From Effrenium voratum (Eukaryota > Sar > Dinophyceae > Suessiales > Symbiodiniaceae): DNA of 64,000 nucleotides. The notes beneath the pieces are model-generated. The model had not been told where the DNA came from. It searched no databases and was given only the letters and a program-made list of their open reading frames with translations. Positions 1-11,680 of the stretch are shown here, piece by piece. Numbering within the stretch: position 1 is the stretch's first letter; the number at the start of each line of letters is the position of its first letter. Position numbers and translations under genes: made by a program. The stretch lies in contig CAUJNA010001224.1 of NCBI GenBank assembly GCA_963377175.1, positions 1,615,001 to 1,679,000 of the forward strand. The letters run 5' to 3'.

Positions 1-1099
1 AATTCGCAGGAAGTATATGGTAATGGATTCTGCATTGCCAGACTCAATCATTTCTTGCAAGCCCTTTGGCCTTTTGGGTTTCCAACTTTTCCGGTTTACC
101 GTGAATGACCGACTGAGTCAAGGCCTGTATATATACACATGCTACGACCCATTCTTAATACCAAGGCTTTGGTGAGTTTGAGGCATGTGGTGCCTCACAA
201 CCAAGGTGTTTCATGAGTTTGAGTGACATGCGGACTGACATGAGCGTGATCTAGCCCTTACACAACTAGACAGAACGGACTTGGCAGTGGAATACCGAGC
301 AGAGGGGCTCGAGAAACAGAGGGGCTCACAATAAGTGCGATAATCATCCCGCATATTATGTAAACCCTTTGCGGTATTTAAAAAAAAAAACGCAAAAAAA
401 CAATGTGCATATAGATACACACTTGTCTGCGCAGACCCCAGTGGCCATGGGGTAAAGGGCACGCTTGTTGGTGCCTGGTTTTCAAGGGAAAACCCCCGCC
501 CCCCCCACAAAAAAAAAAAAAAAACATCAGTAGAGGCCTATGCATCCTTCACCTGCGCAGTTTTCCCTTGTTTGCATCCCGTCCGTGGCCGTGCCTTGGC
601 CAGTGAAGCTCTCTGCAGATTCTTCCGTGTACCTTTTCGTGGACTCGCCAAGTCCGTCCTTACAAGCCGAAGAGCAGCTGTTTGTGCTTGCTTTACTTGC
701 GAATCCACCTGGCTAGGAAGTATCCATTCTCAACAAAGTGATTCGTGACCTGTTTACGGCATGTTAACTGTTGCTTGAGGAACTCCCATGCGAACCAAAG
801 TCCAAATTGCGTCAAACATAGCATTCATGTCAGTTTTTTGTGACTCTCCGATCGTGTTTCCAGTGAATTGCAGGGGAGGCTGTAACAATGATAGTTACGC
901 TCATTCAAAACTGCTCTGTGGTGACGTAAACCCAATCTCATCCTGAGGGCAGTGTTCTTTGAGATCATAGAATCATAGTCATTTCATGATACATCACTTG
1001 AGGAAAGCAACAAGCCAAGTGCGAACACCAAACCCCTGCCCCGTTGTTTCGCCCTTTGCTTGCGCCGCTGAGAAACGGGTTTTTCTCTCGGCGGGCGGC
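1..1099. other. No gene recognised; likely 3' part of the RPL13A locus
   Basis: This is where the remaining C-terminal exons of uL13 would lie on the minus strand. I searched for the expected VVP..L.V.RL and KRK-rich segments and found nothing convincing. The stretch holds A-rich runs near 376-400 and 508-524. Short ORFs here resemble no protein I know. Confidence 0.4.
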
Positions 1100-4000
1100 G
1101 CTTCTTGCGGTCGTAAGGGTGGGGGATGCCCTCGAAGGTCTTCAGCCTGGCCACGCACGTGGTTCAAAACTTGGTGCGTCAACTTGATGCCCAAAGAGCT
1201 ACACTTGCTTAGTGGGATATGACATAAATATCTAGGGGTTGATTCCCCATCCTTTGCAACCATCGTTCTTTTCAAAAACCAGCTGTTTCCCTGGGTGTTT
1301 GATGGTTTACTGAAAAGAAACAACGTGATGCCTAAAGAGTTAAACTTGGATATGGCCATGGGTCATAACCTATGCCTTGTTTTGGGGCGGAACACCCATG
1401 TACCACCTATTCTGATGTTCACCACAGGGGTACAGGGTTTTGACCCACAGCCATATGACGTAAACCCCGCCAAACGCCGAACTAGTCTATGGGTATGGCT
1501 GGGAACTGCTCAGCAATCGGGGGAGGGGGGGTTTTCTTTGTGGGGAACCCGAATCCTCATCTGCGATGAGCAGTAGGTGCGGTCTGGATTGATTTCAGGA
1601 GTGTTTGCTTGCAGAACTCCAGTCAGTAGAAAGACTGGGTGTTCGATTGGAGCGAAACCAATAGAAATTCAAAATGAACAAGGGCAGCTGGAAATTCATC
1701 TCTCAATTGACTCCGAAATTGATTCCCGCCCGCCGCGAACGGGACATTAGAAACCGAAAGGACGAGCAAATGGGCTAAGAAAAGCCAAGGTCGGGCAAAC
1801 TTGCCTGTGAAGGACGTTCCAAATCTGCAATCAGGCGACTGGGAGAAAAAGTTGGCCATTGAACTTGCATGAGGCACACACGAGCTAAAGGAGGAGTAAC
1901 ATACAGCCACTTCCCACCTGGCAATGCCAGGTAGAATATATGTCATGTTCAACCAGCTAACTTGTGGGTAGTAACAAGAATTGGTAGACCACTGCCCATT
2001 TGGGGAAGCCTCGTGTTTTCTGTCCCGGCACTTGAGATCACGCCCATGGCCTCCGACCGGTTTGTCCGCAAGAAGCCCCATTGATTTGGATTGCTTTGGA
2101 GGTGTTCTGGGGTGGTTTTCCCATTGGCCAACAAGAAAATCAGTGCAAATCCCCAAGCCAATCCAAACCACCAGCATCCAGCTGCAATCCAGTACCAGCA
2201 TCCAAACCCCAAGCCAATCCAAAACCACCAGCATCCTTACCACCAGCATCCAGCTGCGGGTTGGTTTCACTGCGGTTTCGCTCCGCACCGAAAGCTCTGC
2301 ACCGAACCCGCGCCTGTCAAGGGCCGCACTGCCGCGCGCGGTCTTATGGGGCACCTGCCGGATGTCGCTCTCTACAAAACCCAGGGACTGATCGGGCACA
2401 GGCCATGGGGTGGTGAGGCGTTGGACTCTAGGACCGAAATAAGTAGAATGTTAGAATGGTGGTGGGATACTCGAAAACATTTTTTGGTCATGAACATCAG
2501 AAAGATTGCCGTCTTTCCAATCATGGCAGAAAGGCCTTGGAAGACCATTGTCTTGAAAATGCCATTTTCCATGGCGCATATTGCGACACGTCCAAAACAA
2601 TCCGGTCGGACATATGTCGGGACATCTGGGATTTCATGGATGTCAGGGATTGCGTGGATCTGCAAGCACGCCTTCGCTCTAAGTGCCTAGTGCTAATCAA
2701 GGGAAACAGAACAGAATTCCATTTATCTGAAGGAGGGTGGGGCGTTCCGACTGCCAAGGTGGCAGTCGCAGCTCCGGATCCAACAAAGTGGCCAGCAGCT
2801 CTTCGTTGCCTCATACCCATAATTGAACAACTGCTTCCCGAGCACCACGAAGCTAATTGGCAGAGAAGGCAAAGTGAGACCAGTTAGGGAACGTGCCCCA
2901 AGTCAGGAGGCAACCGCGTACGCTGATGGACACAAGGGATCCAAGGCAATGAGGTTTAAGCCTGCTTGAAAACCGTGCTCTGCAACAAAACGGAGTTACC
3001 GCAAACTGCTACCAGATTGACTTGACAAGTACTTCGGTCCGGAACCATCTGCCACAGAACCTGCTCAAGCGCATCTGATCGATCCAACCCGATTTCCCCT
3101 TCTCGTTTGGTCGCCGCACCATGCCGCGGATGGTGCGCCAGAGGATCTTGGAGGGGGAGCGGTAGTGGAGCGGACCCTGCTTGGGGTTGGAGTTCCTGGG
3201 CGAGAGTGAGACAAAAGTCCGAGGCAAAGTAAACCTATGCTGTTCAGCAAAGCTTGAAATTGCCTGTGGCTGGTACTGGGTACATTCTGCCGTCGAGGCC
3301 TAGGAAACTCAGTTCAATTTGGCCCATACCCTGGAACATGAGGTTTTCAGGCTTCTGACAGGTGTTCAAATCGTGCGATGTTGCAAAAGCATCGCATCCG
3401 TGTCACGGAGGTGATCACGGTTCAATCGCAGTTTTCTGAAGGCCAGCACGTCTATTCAGGTGTTCACTGAGAAAAGGGTCCAGGCGCAACAAATGTACTT
3501 GCACTCGCACATCGGGAAGAATAGGATGTGTTGCCCACGTCAGCTCGCAAGCAAGCAACTAGTGCCGTGTCTGAGCTCACGGTCCCCGTGCAGTTTGACG
3601 AACCCTTTGGTGTTGCCTGTCATTGGTCTGAAGTTCCAGAAACTGGGTCCAAAGTGTCTTCCTCGAAATGACCCCTCAGAAGCAAGATGTGTGAAATCAT
3701 CTGAAATCCTCACACTGCCACCACTTCCAAGCCCAGAGAAAAATGGCGTGGGAGTCTGCCGAGGTGCATGTGCTTCCTCCTGAAGTTGGCATACTTCAGC
3801 TTGTTGCGGTACAGCGACCCCGAGATGTTGATGTCCTCCGCGCGGACGCACACCACGTGCCTCAGCCCAGCAGGTCCCAGGGAGGCATGCGCTTCGTCAG
3901 ATGGTATTGGTCGTTTGGTGGTTTTGGTTTGGGCCTGCTTTCGTCAAAAGAGGGAGTTTTAGAGAATCTGGGCAAATTATATACCCTCCCACCGAAATTC

Positions 4001-7000
4001 CTGGAAGACCATTTTCCTTGTAAAGGGACCTGTCAGGTTACATGTTTGTTGGTGGGAGGGTAGTGCAATTCACAAGCCTGAAATAAGGAATCTTTAAGAG
4101 AGGGGGCGGGGTGGGAGGGGAGGGTGGGCAGCGGGGCGGTGCGGGGTGGGTGGGTGGTGAGTGGGAGCAACCCCTGCAACCAACCAGCGCAGCTGGCGAT
4201 GGCGAAGCCCGAGGATACAAGGAAACGAGTCAAGCATCTTGTGTTGTAAGTTTTACCTGTTCATGAATGCCACACAAAGTGTTGGCACGTTGCAAAACAA
4301 ATCTGACCCAACAGTCCTTAAGCTTGAACATATGATATTTGCAACATCATTGTTGCAGTGTGTGAACCTGCGCCCATTGAGCAAACATATCCTGACTGTG
4401 CAAGTCGACTAGGCAAGCAAGTAAACGTGGCCTATCGCATTTTGGAGACCTTAGCGCAGAGCTTGCCCTGGCCAGAAAAGCCACACAAGAAGCTCGCAAT
4501 AGCATCGCAGGACAAGACATCCAGAATGAAAACGCTACAAACGTTCGGAATACTTGGAGCTAAAAACAACGGCAAGGGTTGCCTTGAAGTGAGGGCTTCA
4601 AGCAATCTACAAGCCAAACGCCTTCAAGGCCTTGGGTTGCTGAGGGGTTCCACCGTTTTGATCTTCACATGGTGCTGTTCCTGTGAGAAACTATGTCCCT
4701 CTCACGAATTTGACAACAGGAAGACAAGCCATACTCTGATCCTAAGGATCCAGGTCGTCAGTCCAGGAACGACACACCTCAATTCACACACACACACATG
4801 GTCCAAGCAAACGCAAATCCTCCTTGGAGCAGAGAATCACAGCCTCGAAATGTCAGACATCGCCCATCTCCCAAATGTATCTCAACCTGTCACACGGCCC
4901 ATTGGCCCACGACAGCTCTACACGACCTGTGTCCCACTGATGGTCCAACCAGTGTTTGCAGAATTTTGGGAAGCGAGGCGCAGGTCCCGGAAAACTTGGG
5001 GCTGCCCCTTCTTTCCTGTACAAATACCCTTAGCTCGGGGGAACCACATGGCCAAATCGCCGGCGCCCCCGGAAAAAATCGCCCGCGTGCGTTCCGCGCG
5101 GCTGGCCGTTGAGCAGCTCCTTGGCCAGCACCGAGGCCAAGCCTCAGCTCGAACACCGGAGCACATGTCCAAAGTTGCTACCTGGTAGGGCATACCGAAA
5201 ATTCCCATGTCCTGGAAGGCTGTCAATTGGTGCAACCCATTACACCGCTGCTGCCACGGAATCTCTCTCCCACTAACATGGCACCTGACAGGGGGTCCCT
5301 CCACGAGGAAACTGATCTTCCAGTTCCCTCAAAGACATGGAAGTTCGCACTATCCTTCCTTCCGACTGCCATCCAAACAGCAACTGCGGCATCATCTTCT
5401 TTGACTTCAGTCCACCTACGGCCAAGGGAAGTAGAAGTAACATAGACATCTGTACAGCAGCTCAAGAACGCGCCGGTGACGACTACCACAACAAATCGCC
5501 ACACCCAGCCGCAGTCCACTTATTGTTTGCTGAACCGCCCTGAGACTTTCCATGGCTCAGCCATCTGGTATGAGGGTAAAACACCAAGATTCTGCAACAC
5601 TGCATGTTCCACCAGTATTTGCATTTCAATCAAGCAACCAAAATTCAATGATTCGTGCCACACAGTTCACAGTACTCTTAAAACCAAAACGCGGCTTCCA
5701 CTGCTGGGCAAATGGTCTACCTCCTCTGGTCCCATGAAAAGCTCACGCCCATTTGCGGAACCTGACGAGGAGTGGAAGCCAATCTGCTCACCAGGAAAAC
5801 CAAAACTGGGCTGAGCAAAGGAGCCATGGGAGAACAACGTGCTCTGAACTAGTCGCTCTTGCTCTTCACAACGGCGCTGCTCTTGCTCGTGGCGTCGTCG
5901 CTCTTCGCTCAGTTACAGCTCAGTCGTTCTTCTTCCCGACGACGCTGCTCTTGCTCAAGGTGTTGATTGCCGACGACGCTGCTCTTGCTCAAGACGTTGT
6001 CGTTTTTGTTCTTGCTCAAGACGCTGTTCTTGTTTGTCCTGGGATGGTTGCTCTTCATGTTGTCGCGATTGCTGGTTTGCCCGTTCTTCCTTCTTCCTTC
6101 TCCATGTCGCGCCAGAACTGGTGCAGCCAAGCCCCACGGCCTAGCTTGGTCCCCACGTGTGGGCTGCCATTAAGCTTCATTCCAGAGACTTGTGCCCGTT
6201 GCATGTCCTTCGGCACACCAAGCCCCTGGCCCCGCCGGGCTCCTTGCCTTTCCGGCTCCGTTGGCTAGCTTCCCCATTCTTTGCCATGCCGCACTCTTGC
6301 TCAAATGTCTGGAGGGTCCTTGCCCTTGCTGGTGGACCAATTTTAACCTTTTCCAAGCGACCCTTCTCGAGCCTTGCCCGTTCGATCTTCTGTGCCATCG
6401 ACCTCTGCCATGGCCCTTTGCACAGACACAACAGCTGAACACGCTTGAGCTAGTGATGCTGAGCTCATGGCATTGAAAGTCGTGGTGGATGAGCTGAGAT
6501 TTGATCACAAATTGTATGGTTTCCCGGCTTTCCAACATGAAGGGTGCTCATGGTCAACGCGTTGAGGAGCCCAATTGGCACAACATGGCCTTCACTGGGT
6601 CTTCACTGATGCCTTTGTCCAAGGCCAATCCTTTCGCAAGGCCAAGCTTCACTTGCACTCGGTGGGTCGCTTCTGGGGTGAGTTTCTGCTGGGTCCCCAA
6701 CTTCTGCATGATCTCTTCGTCCACCTTCTTCTCAACCCCACGGTTTTCCGTGTTCCTTATCATTCTCCTTCACCCTTCCATCCAGCAGCTTCTTCACCAT
6801 TTCAACATCAAGAACGTGGGAAGCATCGGTGGCACCCATTTCTACAAAGCGATCACAACACCAGCAAACATCATGAACAAAAAGACAGCATATGGTCATG
6901 TAGGCCACTCAAACATTCTACAAAATCATTTCGCAAGCTCCGAGTGAGTAACATGTCGTGACTTTTCAGGTTGGACACCAACTTGTTGGCGGATATCATT

Positions 7001-7305
7001 GTCGAATGGGGAAATGCCGTTACCTGGAAACAGTCCAAACACCCCGCGGCCTTTTTTGCCACAGTGACACAAGCTTGCAGCTTGCAGGGATTTGCATAAG
7101 ACTGTTGCGTCACGGTTTCCCAGAAGAGACATGGGAGACAAAAGGCACCAGTTTCTTGTAGTTGGTTCTAAAGGAAACCCTCCAGGCACAAGGTTTCCAT
7201 GGCTCCTTTTGGCTGGCTCCCGCTCGCCTGGATTTCACACCAGTGGGAGACCCTTTCTCTCGGATCCGCGCGACCCAGCAAGTGGCCGCGGCAATCCACC
7301 ACAAT
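1100..7305 (-). CDS. RPL13A: Ribosomal protein uL13 (RPL13A), six exons seen, incomplete at both ends
   Basis: Structural protein of the large cytosolic ribosomal subunit. Exons in transcription order: 7305-7272 ([12 protein letters not shown]), 5142-5103 ([12 protein letters not shown]), 3860-3768 ([13 protein letters not shown]), 3195-3120 ([20 protein letters not shown]), 2354-2314 ([14 protein letters not shown]) and 1146-1100 ([15 protein letters not shown]). Joined, they read in one frame and match the eukaryotic uL13 order from the GHLLGRLAS start through NISG..RNKLKY, NP..GP.H.R.PS.I.WRT and PHKT.RG.AALDR to FDGIP.PYDKKK, about 110 of roughly 200 residues. All introns end AG; donors are GC except GT after exon 3120. 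Every downstream exon visible after the first begins with G. The initiator exon above 7305 and the C-terminal exons below 1100 were not found; the gene may run off the left edge. Identity is certain; boundaries could shift by a few bases. Confidence 0.9.
1232..1325 (+). repeat. Dispersed repeat, also at 53214-53312
   Basis: CTAGGGGTTGATTCC, then AACCATCGTTCTTTTCAAAA and CAGCTGTTTCCC, recur in the same order at about 53214-53285. Both copies are followed by a T-rich stretch and GAAAAG. Neither copy codes for anything I recognise. Confidence 0.6.
1352..1454 (+). mobile_element. MITE family 1, copy A (in an RPL13A intron)
   Basis: A 103-bp segment with imperfect terminal inverted repeats: left ATGGCCATGGGTCATAAC, right GTTTTGACCCACAGCCAT (15 of 18 positions pair). 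Both ends are bordered by TA, so a TA target duplication is possible. It lies in the uL13 intron between exons 2354-2314 and 1146-1100. Confidence 0.65.
2151..2260 (+). repeat. Minisatellite, about 56-bp unit, two copies
   Basis: The block CCCCAAGCCAATCCAAA..CCACCAGCATCC starts at 2151 and again at 2207. It is followed by shorter CCAGCATCC repeats. It lies in the uL13 intron between 2354 and 1146 and gives rise to spurious Pro/His/Gln-rich ORFs. Confidence 0.6.
2456..2887 (+). CDS. Unrecognised 143-codon ORF opposite an RPL13A intron
   Basis: Open frame with ordinary amino-acid composition, including a helix-like C-terminal half ([18 protein letters not shown] and [19 protein letters not shown]). 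It has no clear codon bias, no domain I know, and lies antisense to the uL13 intron between 3120 and 2354. It may be chance or a gene remnant. Confidence 0.2.
   Translation: MVVGYSKTFFGHEHQKDCRLSNHGRKALEDHCLENAIFHGAYCDTSKTIRSDICRDIWDFMDVRDCVDLQARLRSKCLVLIKGNRTEFHLSEGGWGVPTAKVAVAAPDPTKWPAALRCLIPIIEQLLPEHHEANWQRRQSETS
3982..4062. mobile_element. MITE family 2, copy with perfect 12-bp inverted ends
   Basis: TACCCTCCCACC at 3982-3993 is the exact reverse complement of GGTGGGAGGGTA at 4051-4062. The 81-bp element shares the internal CCTGGAAGAC with the copy at 24179-24281. It lies in a uL13 intron. Confidence 0.6.
5262..5323. mobile_element. MITE family 2, truncated copy in reverse orientation
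   Basis: ATCTCTCTCCCACTAACAT followed by GGCACCTGACAGGGGGTCCCT matches one end and the interior of the copy at 24179-24281 read on the other strand. The second inverted end is missing. It lies in the first visible uL13 intron. Confidence 0.5.
5840..6860 (-). pseudogene. Decayed Glu/Gln/Arg/Lys-rich coiled-coil ORF
   Basis: Three minus-strand stretches read like protein, but in shifted frames with stops between them. The 6763-6554 segment includes [18 protein letters not shown] and an upstream out-of-frame [18 protein letters not shown]. The 6431-6177 segment includes [18 protein letters not shown]. The 6137-5955 segment is Gln/Glu/Arg-rich ([20 protein letters not shown]) and reappears in another frame at 5950-5890. 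The low-complexity part comes from about 21-bp CTTGAGCAAGAGCAG-type DNA repeats. It lies within the first visible uL13 intron on the same strand. The most likely reading is an intronless gene or retro-copy broken by indels. An alternatively spliced, separate gene cannot be excluded. Family unknown. Confidence 0.4.
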
Positions 7306-8640
7306 CTGCAGGATGGATGGAAGGCACAAATTTGGTTTGGGTTTCTTGTCAATATGTGAGGGACTCAGCGTCAGGCTGGTACTGTAGGGCCCTTTTGTTC
7401 TTCACGGAAAGCCTCTTTCAGAGGGGACTCCCAAGCAAAGCTCTAAGAGGTATGCCGCTGTTCCCAGTTTCCAAGAAGCCGCAGGCAAACTTGGACAAGC
7501 GTATGTCCATCTTGATTGAAGAGATGCGTTGAACTTGGGTTCAAAGACTGAAGAAAACTTTGCAAAGAAAACTCAAGCACAGTCAAGCAAGCGAAACGAG
7601 CTATGCAGTTAAAGCAGCTGTTGGCTTTGCCTTACACCAACAAGGACACCGTGGGTGCTTCACGGTCATCCTCGCGCAAAAGCCCTCCACACTCCACACT
7701 GTCCTTTGCACCAATGCAGCAATGTTGCACCCAGCCTGCTCCTTGAAGGACATTGCCAGCACCACAGCACCCCGATGACACGTGTCTACTTGAGCCGAGC
7801 CTTGCAGTTGCATTAACGCATAGTGCCGGCGGGCCTGTCTGAATCCTCATCACTTCGGCCAGAGACACTCTGCGCAAAACATCCGACACAAGCAGGGTTT
7901 TCCCTTCTGTTCATGGAATATGTTGCTTGGTTGCTCAAATTTGCTCAAGTCAAATTGTGGGGTGGTTGCCAAAGAGAACTGCTTGGGAATGCCTTTCCAC
8001 TTGCCAATATGTCTTCTGTCCACGATACTTAGTGTGCAATCATGGGCGTAACGGCATGATGCGTTCGACCGAGCGGCGGGGAAAACGCAACACGATTCGT
8101 TTGCAGGGCTTGAGTTCAGAACAACTCTCCCAATGTTGCAACGGTGGAAGCAACACGTTCCTGCTCCTTACTAGCGATTTTACTGGCAACATAAGGGACA
8201 GTGGTTGTTGCATTGCTTTCTGTTTCAGCCATAACTCAAGCTTCGTTCATTCAAATTCATCCGGTCATACAAGTGCACCGCGAAGAGCATACGATGCCTT
8301 TGAACAAGAGGCAAGCCCGCAAGAGGAGAGTGGTCCCAGTTAAAGATGCACATACGATGATTAACCGTGGGTTGTATTTTAAAGCGACACACTCCAAACT
8401 AATTTCAAGCGTGCTGCTCTGCGCCCGGTTTTTTTTTTTCTCCGTCCTTGCTGCGCAAATGCCGCGAAGCGCACAGGTGCAGGGCCTGGCAAAGCGGAAG
8501 CAACGTCCGACGTGGTGAAAACCTCAGACATGCAACTAGTCCGCCGACCCCTTCTCCTCAAAGGGGAGGCGCACGGGAAGGGTGGTTGCAGTACAAGCGC
8601 ATGGATTAATCTTTGAGGCAAGCATATGACTACTGGCATC
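7306..8640. other. No gene recognised; should contain the RPL13A start
   Basis: The start codon exon of uL13 must lie on the minus strand beyond 7305, but it would be only a few codons long and I could not find it. Several 60-140-codon ORFs here have no protein-like character. A T run occupies about 8430-8440. Confidence 0.4.
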
Positions 8641-9827
8641 ATACGGATGCCCATCATCATCATCATCATCATCATTATCATCATCATCATCATCGATATG
8701 ATCCTTCATCATTCTTATCGTCAACATCATCATCATCATTTCTACATCCTTCAACATCATCATCTCTTATTAGCCGGCACTGGTGATGCCGAGGATGTCA
8801 TCATCATCTCTTATTAGGCAGCACTGGTGATGCAAAGGGTGTTATGATAGTTGTCATCATAATCATCATCATGATCATCCTTATTATGATGTCATCGCTC
8901 TTCTCATCATCATCAAGATGATCATCATCATCTCATTCTTATTCTTATTCTTATATGCATTTCAAAAGTAACGTTAGGCCCCATTGGCAATGCAGAGGAT
9001 GCTACGATGATAGTTATCATCACAGTCCTCATCCTTATCACCACTATCATCATGGTCATCATCATCTCTTGTTAGCCGGCACTGATGATGCCGAGGATGC
9101 TACGATGATAGTTATCATCACAGTCCTCATCCTTGTCATCAGTATCATCACGGTCATCACCATCTCTTATTAGGCAGCACTGGTGATGCAAAGGGTGTTA
9201 CGATGATAGTTATCATCATAATCATCATCATCCTTATTATGATGTCATCGCTCTTATCATCATCATCATGATGATCATCATCATCTCATTCTTGTTCTTA
9301 TTCTTATATGCATTTCAAAAGTAACGTTAGACCCCATTGGCAATGCAGAGGATGCTACAACGATACTTATCATCACAGTCCTCATCCTCATCATCACTAT
9401 CATCATGGTTATCATCATCTCTTATTACATAATCATCATCATGATCATCCTTATTCTGATGTCATCGCTCTTCTCATCATCATCATGATGATCATCATCA
9501 TCTCATTCTTATTCTTATTCTTATATGCATTTCAAAAGTAACGTTAGACCCCATTGGCAATGCAGAGGATGCTACGATGATATCATCCTTATCATCACTA
9601 TCATCATGGTCATCATCGTCTCTTGTTAGCCGGCACTGATGATGCCGAGGATGCTACGATGATAGTTATCATCACAGTCCTCATCCTTGTCATCAGTATC
9701 ATCACGGTCATCACCATCTCTTATCAGATGACTATGATGACAATCATCGTGAAGATGATAAGGATGATGACTCTTATGATAACTGTCATCGTAGCATCCT
9801 CTGCATTACCAAAGCTGCGGATGACTG

Positions 9828-10010
9828 TCATGATAACTATCATCGTAGCATCCTCTGCATTACCAAGGATGCCTAACGCCACATTTGAAGAAAGATAGAT
9901 CATCATCATCATCATCTGTTTCTTCTATCTTTCTTCTATATACATTTCAATCGTGGCGTTAGGCACCCTTGGTAATGCAGAGGATGCTACGATGATAGTT
10001 ATCATGACAT
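9828..10010. repeat. Palindrome with arms of about 75 bp inside the satellite
   Basis: The left arm ends ..TGCCTAACGCCACATTTGAA and the right arm begins TTTCAATCGTGGCGTTAGGCA. Arms also share ATGATAACTATCATCGTAGC and its complement plus CCTCTGCATTACCAAGG and its complement. The centre near 9905 is a short (TCA)n run. It could extrude as a hairpin. Confidence 0.75.
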
Positions 10011-11323
10011 CTCTTGGCTCCAGCTTGAGCAAATCCCTCAATGAAATCATACATGACAAACACACACTTTTAACCAGCCTGAGCAAACAAATAATAATAA
10101 AATAATAACTTCATTTTTCAAATGTGGCGTCAGGAACCTTTGGTAATGCAGAAGATGCTACGATGATAGTTATCATAAGAGTCATCATCCTTATCATCTT
10201 CATGATGATTGTCATCATGGTCGTCGCCTTCACCATTGTCATCATGATCATCATCATCATCTCTTTCTTCTATCTTTCTTCTATATACATTTCAAATGTG
10301 GCGTTAGGCACCCTTGGTAATGCAGAGAATGCTACGATGATAGTTATCATGACAGTCATCCGCAGCTTTGGTAATGCAGAGGATGCTACGATGATAGTTA
10401 TCACAAGAGTCATCATCCTTATCATCTTCATGATGATCGCCTGCCTCATCGTCATCATCATTGTCATCATCAATTGTCACATCATCTCTTCTTCTATCTT
10501 TCTTCGAAACTTCTATCTACATTTCAATTATGGCATCAGGCATCCTTGGTAATGCAGAGGATGCTACGATGATAGTTATCATGACAGTCATCCACAGCTT
10601 TGGTAATGCAGAGGATGTTACGATGATAGTTATCATAAGAGTCATCATCAACATGATTGTCATCATCATCTCTTTGTTCTATCTTTCTTCAAAATACAAA
10701 GATGAGGTATATCATCGTAGCATCCTCGGCATCATCAGTGCCGGCTACAAAAGATGATGATGACCATGATGATAGTGATGATAATGATGCGGACTGTGAT
10801 GATTCCTATCATCGTAGCATCCTCTGCATTGCCAATGGGGTCTAACGTTACTTTTGAAATGCATATAAGAATAAGAATAAGAATGAGATGATGATGATCA
10901 TCATGATGATGATGAGAAGAGCGATGACATCATAATAAGGATGATCATGATGATGATTATGATGATAACTATCATCATAACACCCTTTGCATCACCAGTG
11001 CTGCCTAATAAGGCATCACCAGTGCCGGCTAATAAGAGATGATGATAACCATGATGATAGTGATGATGAGGATGAAATGCATATAAGAATAAGAACAAGA
11101 ATGAGATGATGATGATCATCATGATGATGATGAGAAGAGCGATGACATCAGAATAAGGATGAAAGAATAGAAGGAAGAGATGATGATGATGATGATGATG
11201 ACAAGCATGCAGCATGATGACGATGATGACGGCGATGACTATGATGACAATCATCATGAAGATGATAAGGATGATGACTACTATCATCGTAGCATCCTCT
11301 GCATTACCAAAGCTGCGGATGGA

Positions 11324-11370
11324 ATGGGCCAAAACCTGCGGCTTCCTGGTGGTTTGATTTTGGCCCATAC
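11324..11370. mobile_element. MITE family 1, short copy B
   Basis: ATGGGCCAAAACCTGCG..TTGATTTTGGCCCAT is a short inverted repeat whose interior resembles the right half of the copies at 60252 and 60570 (..AAAACCTGCG..TTTAATTTTGAGCC). It is probably an internal-deletion relative. Confidence 0.45.
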
Positions 11371-11410
11371 CCATATACCGTGGAAGGATCAAATCCTGCA
11401 CCGCCCAAGA

Positions 11411-11680
11411 AACCCAATCCACCTGAGCTTCGGGATCGGAGTTCGGATTGCGCGCCCAACGGCGCCCAACTAAAAAGCCGAAGAGGTGGACAACTCTCCG
11501 CTGTGACTTGCCCCCCCCCAATTCACCTCAAAGTCGGGGTCACCATGCTCGGCACATATTGCCTCGAACCCCCCCAGAGAAAAAATGAGCTGGCCCACAA
11601 CCGCAGCAAAACGGCTCCATGAAGCCAGTAATTCAACCCCAAAGTGAAAGATCCGCCCTTCCAGCAGTTTCTCTTCCAAA
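11411..11680 (-). CDS. Candidate exon stranded in the satellite, possible frameshift
   Basis: The non-repeat island at about 11310-11725 reads on the minus strand as ordinary protein: RIFHFGVELLASWSRFAAVV, GQLIFSLGGFEAICAEHGD, then after a run of nine G (11511-11519) in the next frame RRVVHLFGFLVGRRWARN. A GT donor is possible after DPEAQ. Without the homopolymer slip the ORF stops. It is either an exon with a sequencing indel or a decayed gene piece caught between satellite blocks. Family unknown. Confidence 0.4.

Noticed and set aside
1623..2399. 258-codon minus-strand ORF taken as one protein
   Set aside because: Only 2354-2314 is coding (uL13 exon); the rest is intron including a minisatellite.
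4358..5188. 276-codon plus-strand ORF
   Set aside because: It is antisense to a verified uL13 exon (5142-5103), crosses a CA repeat and has no domain.
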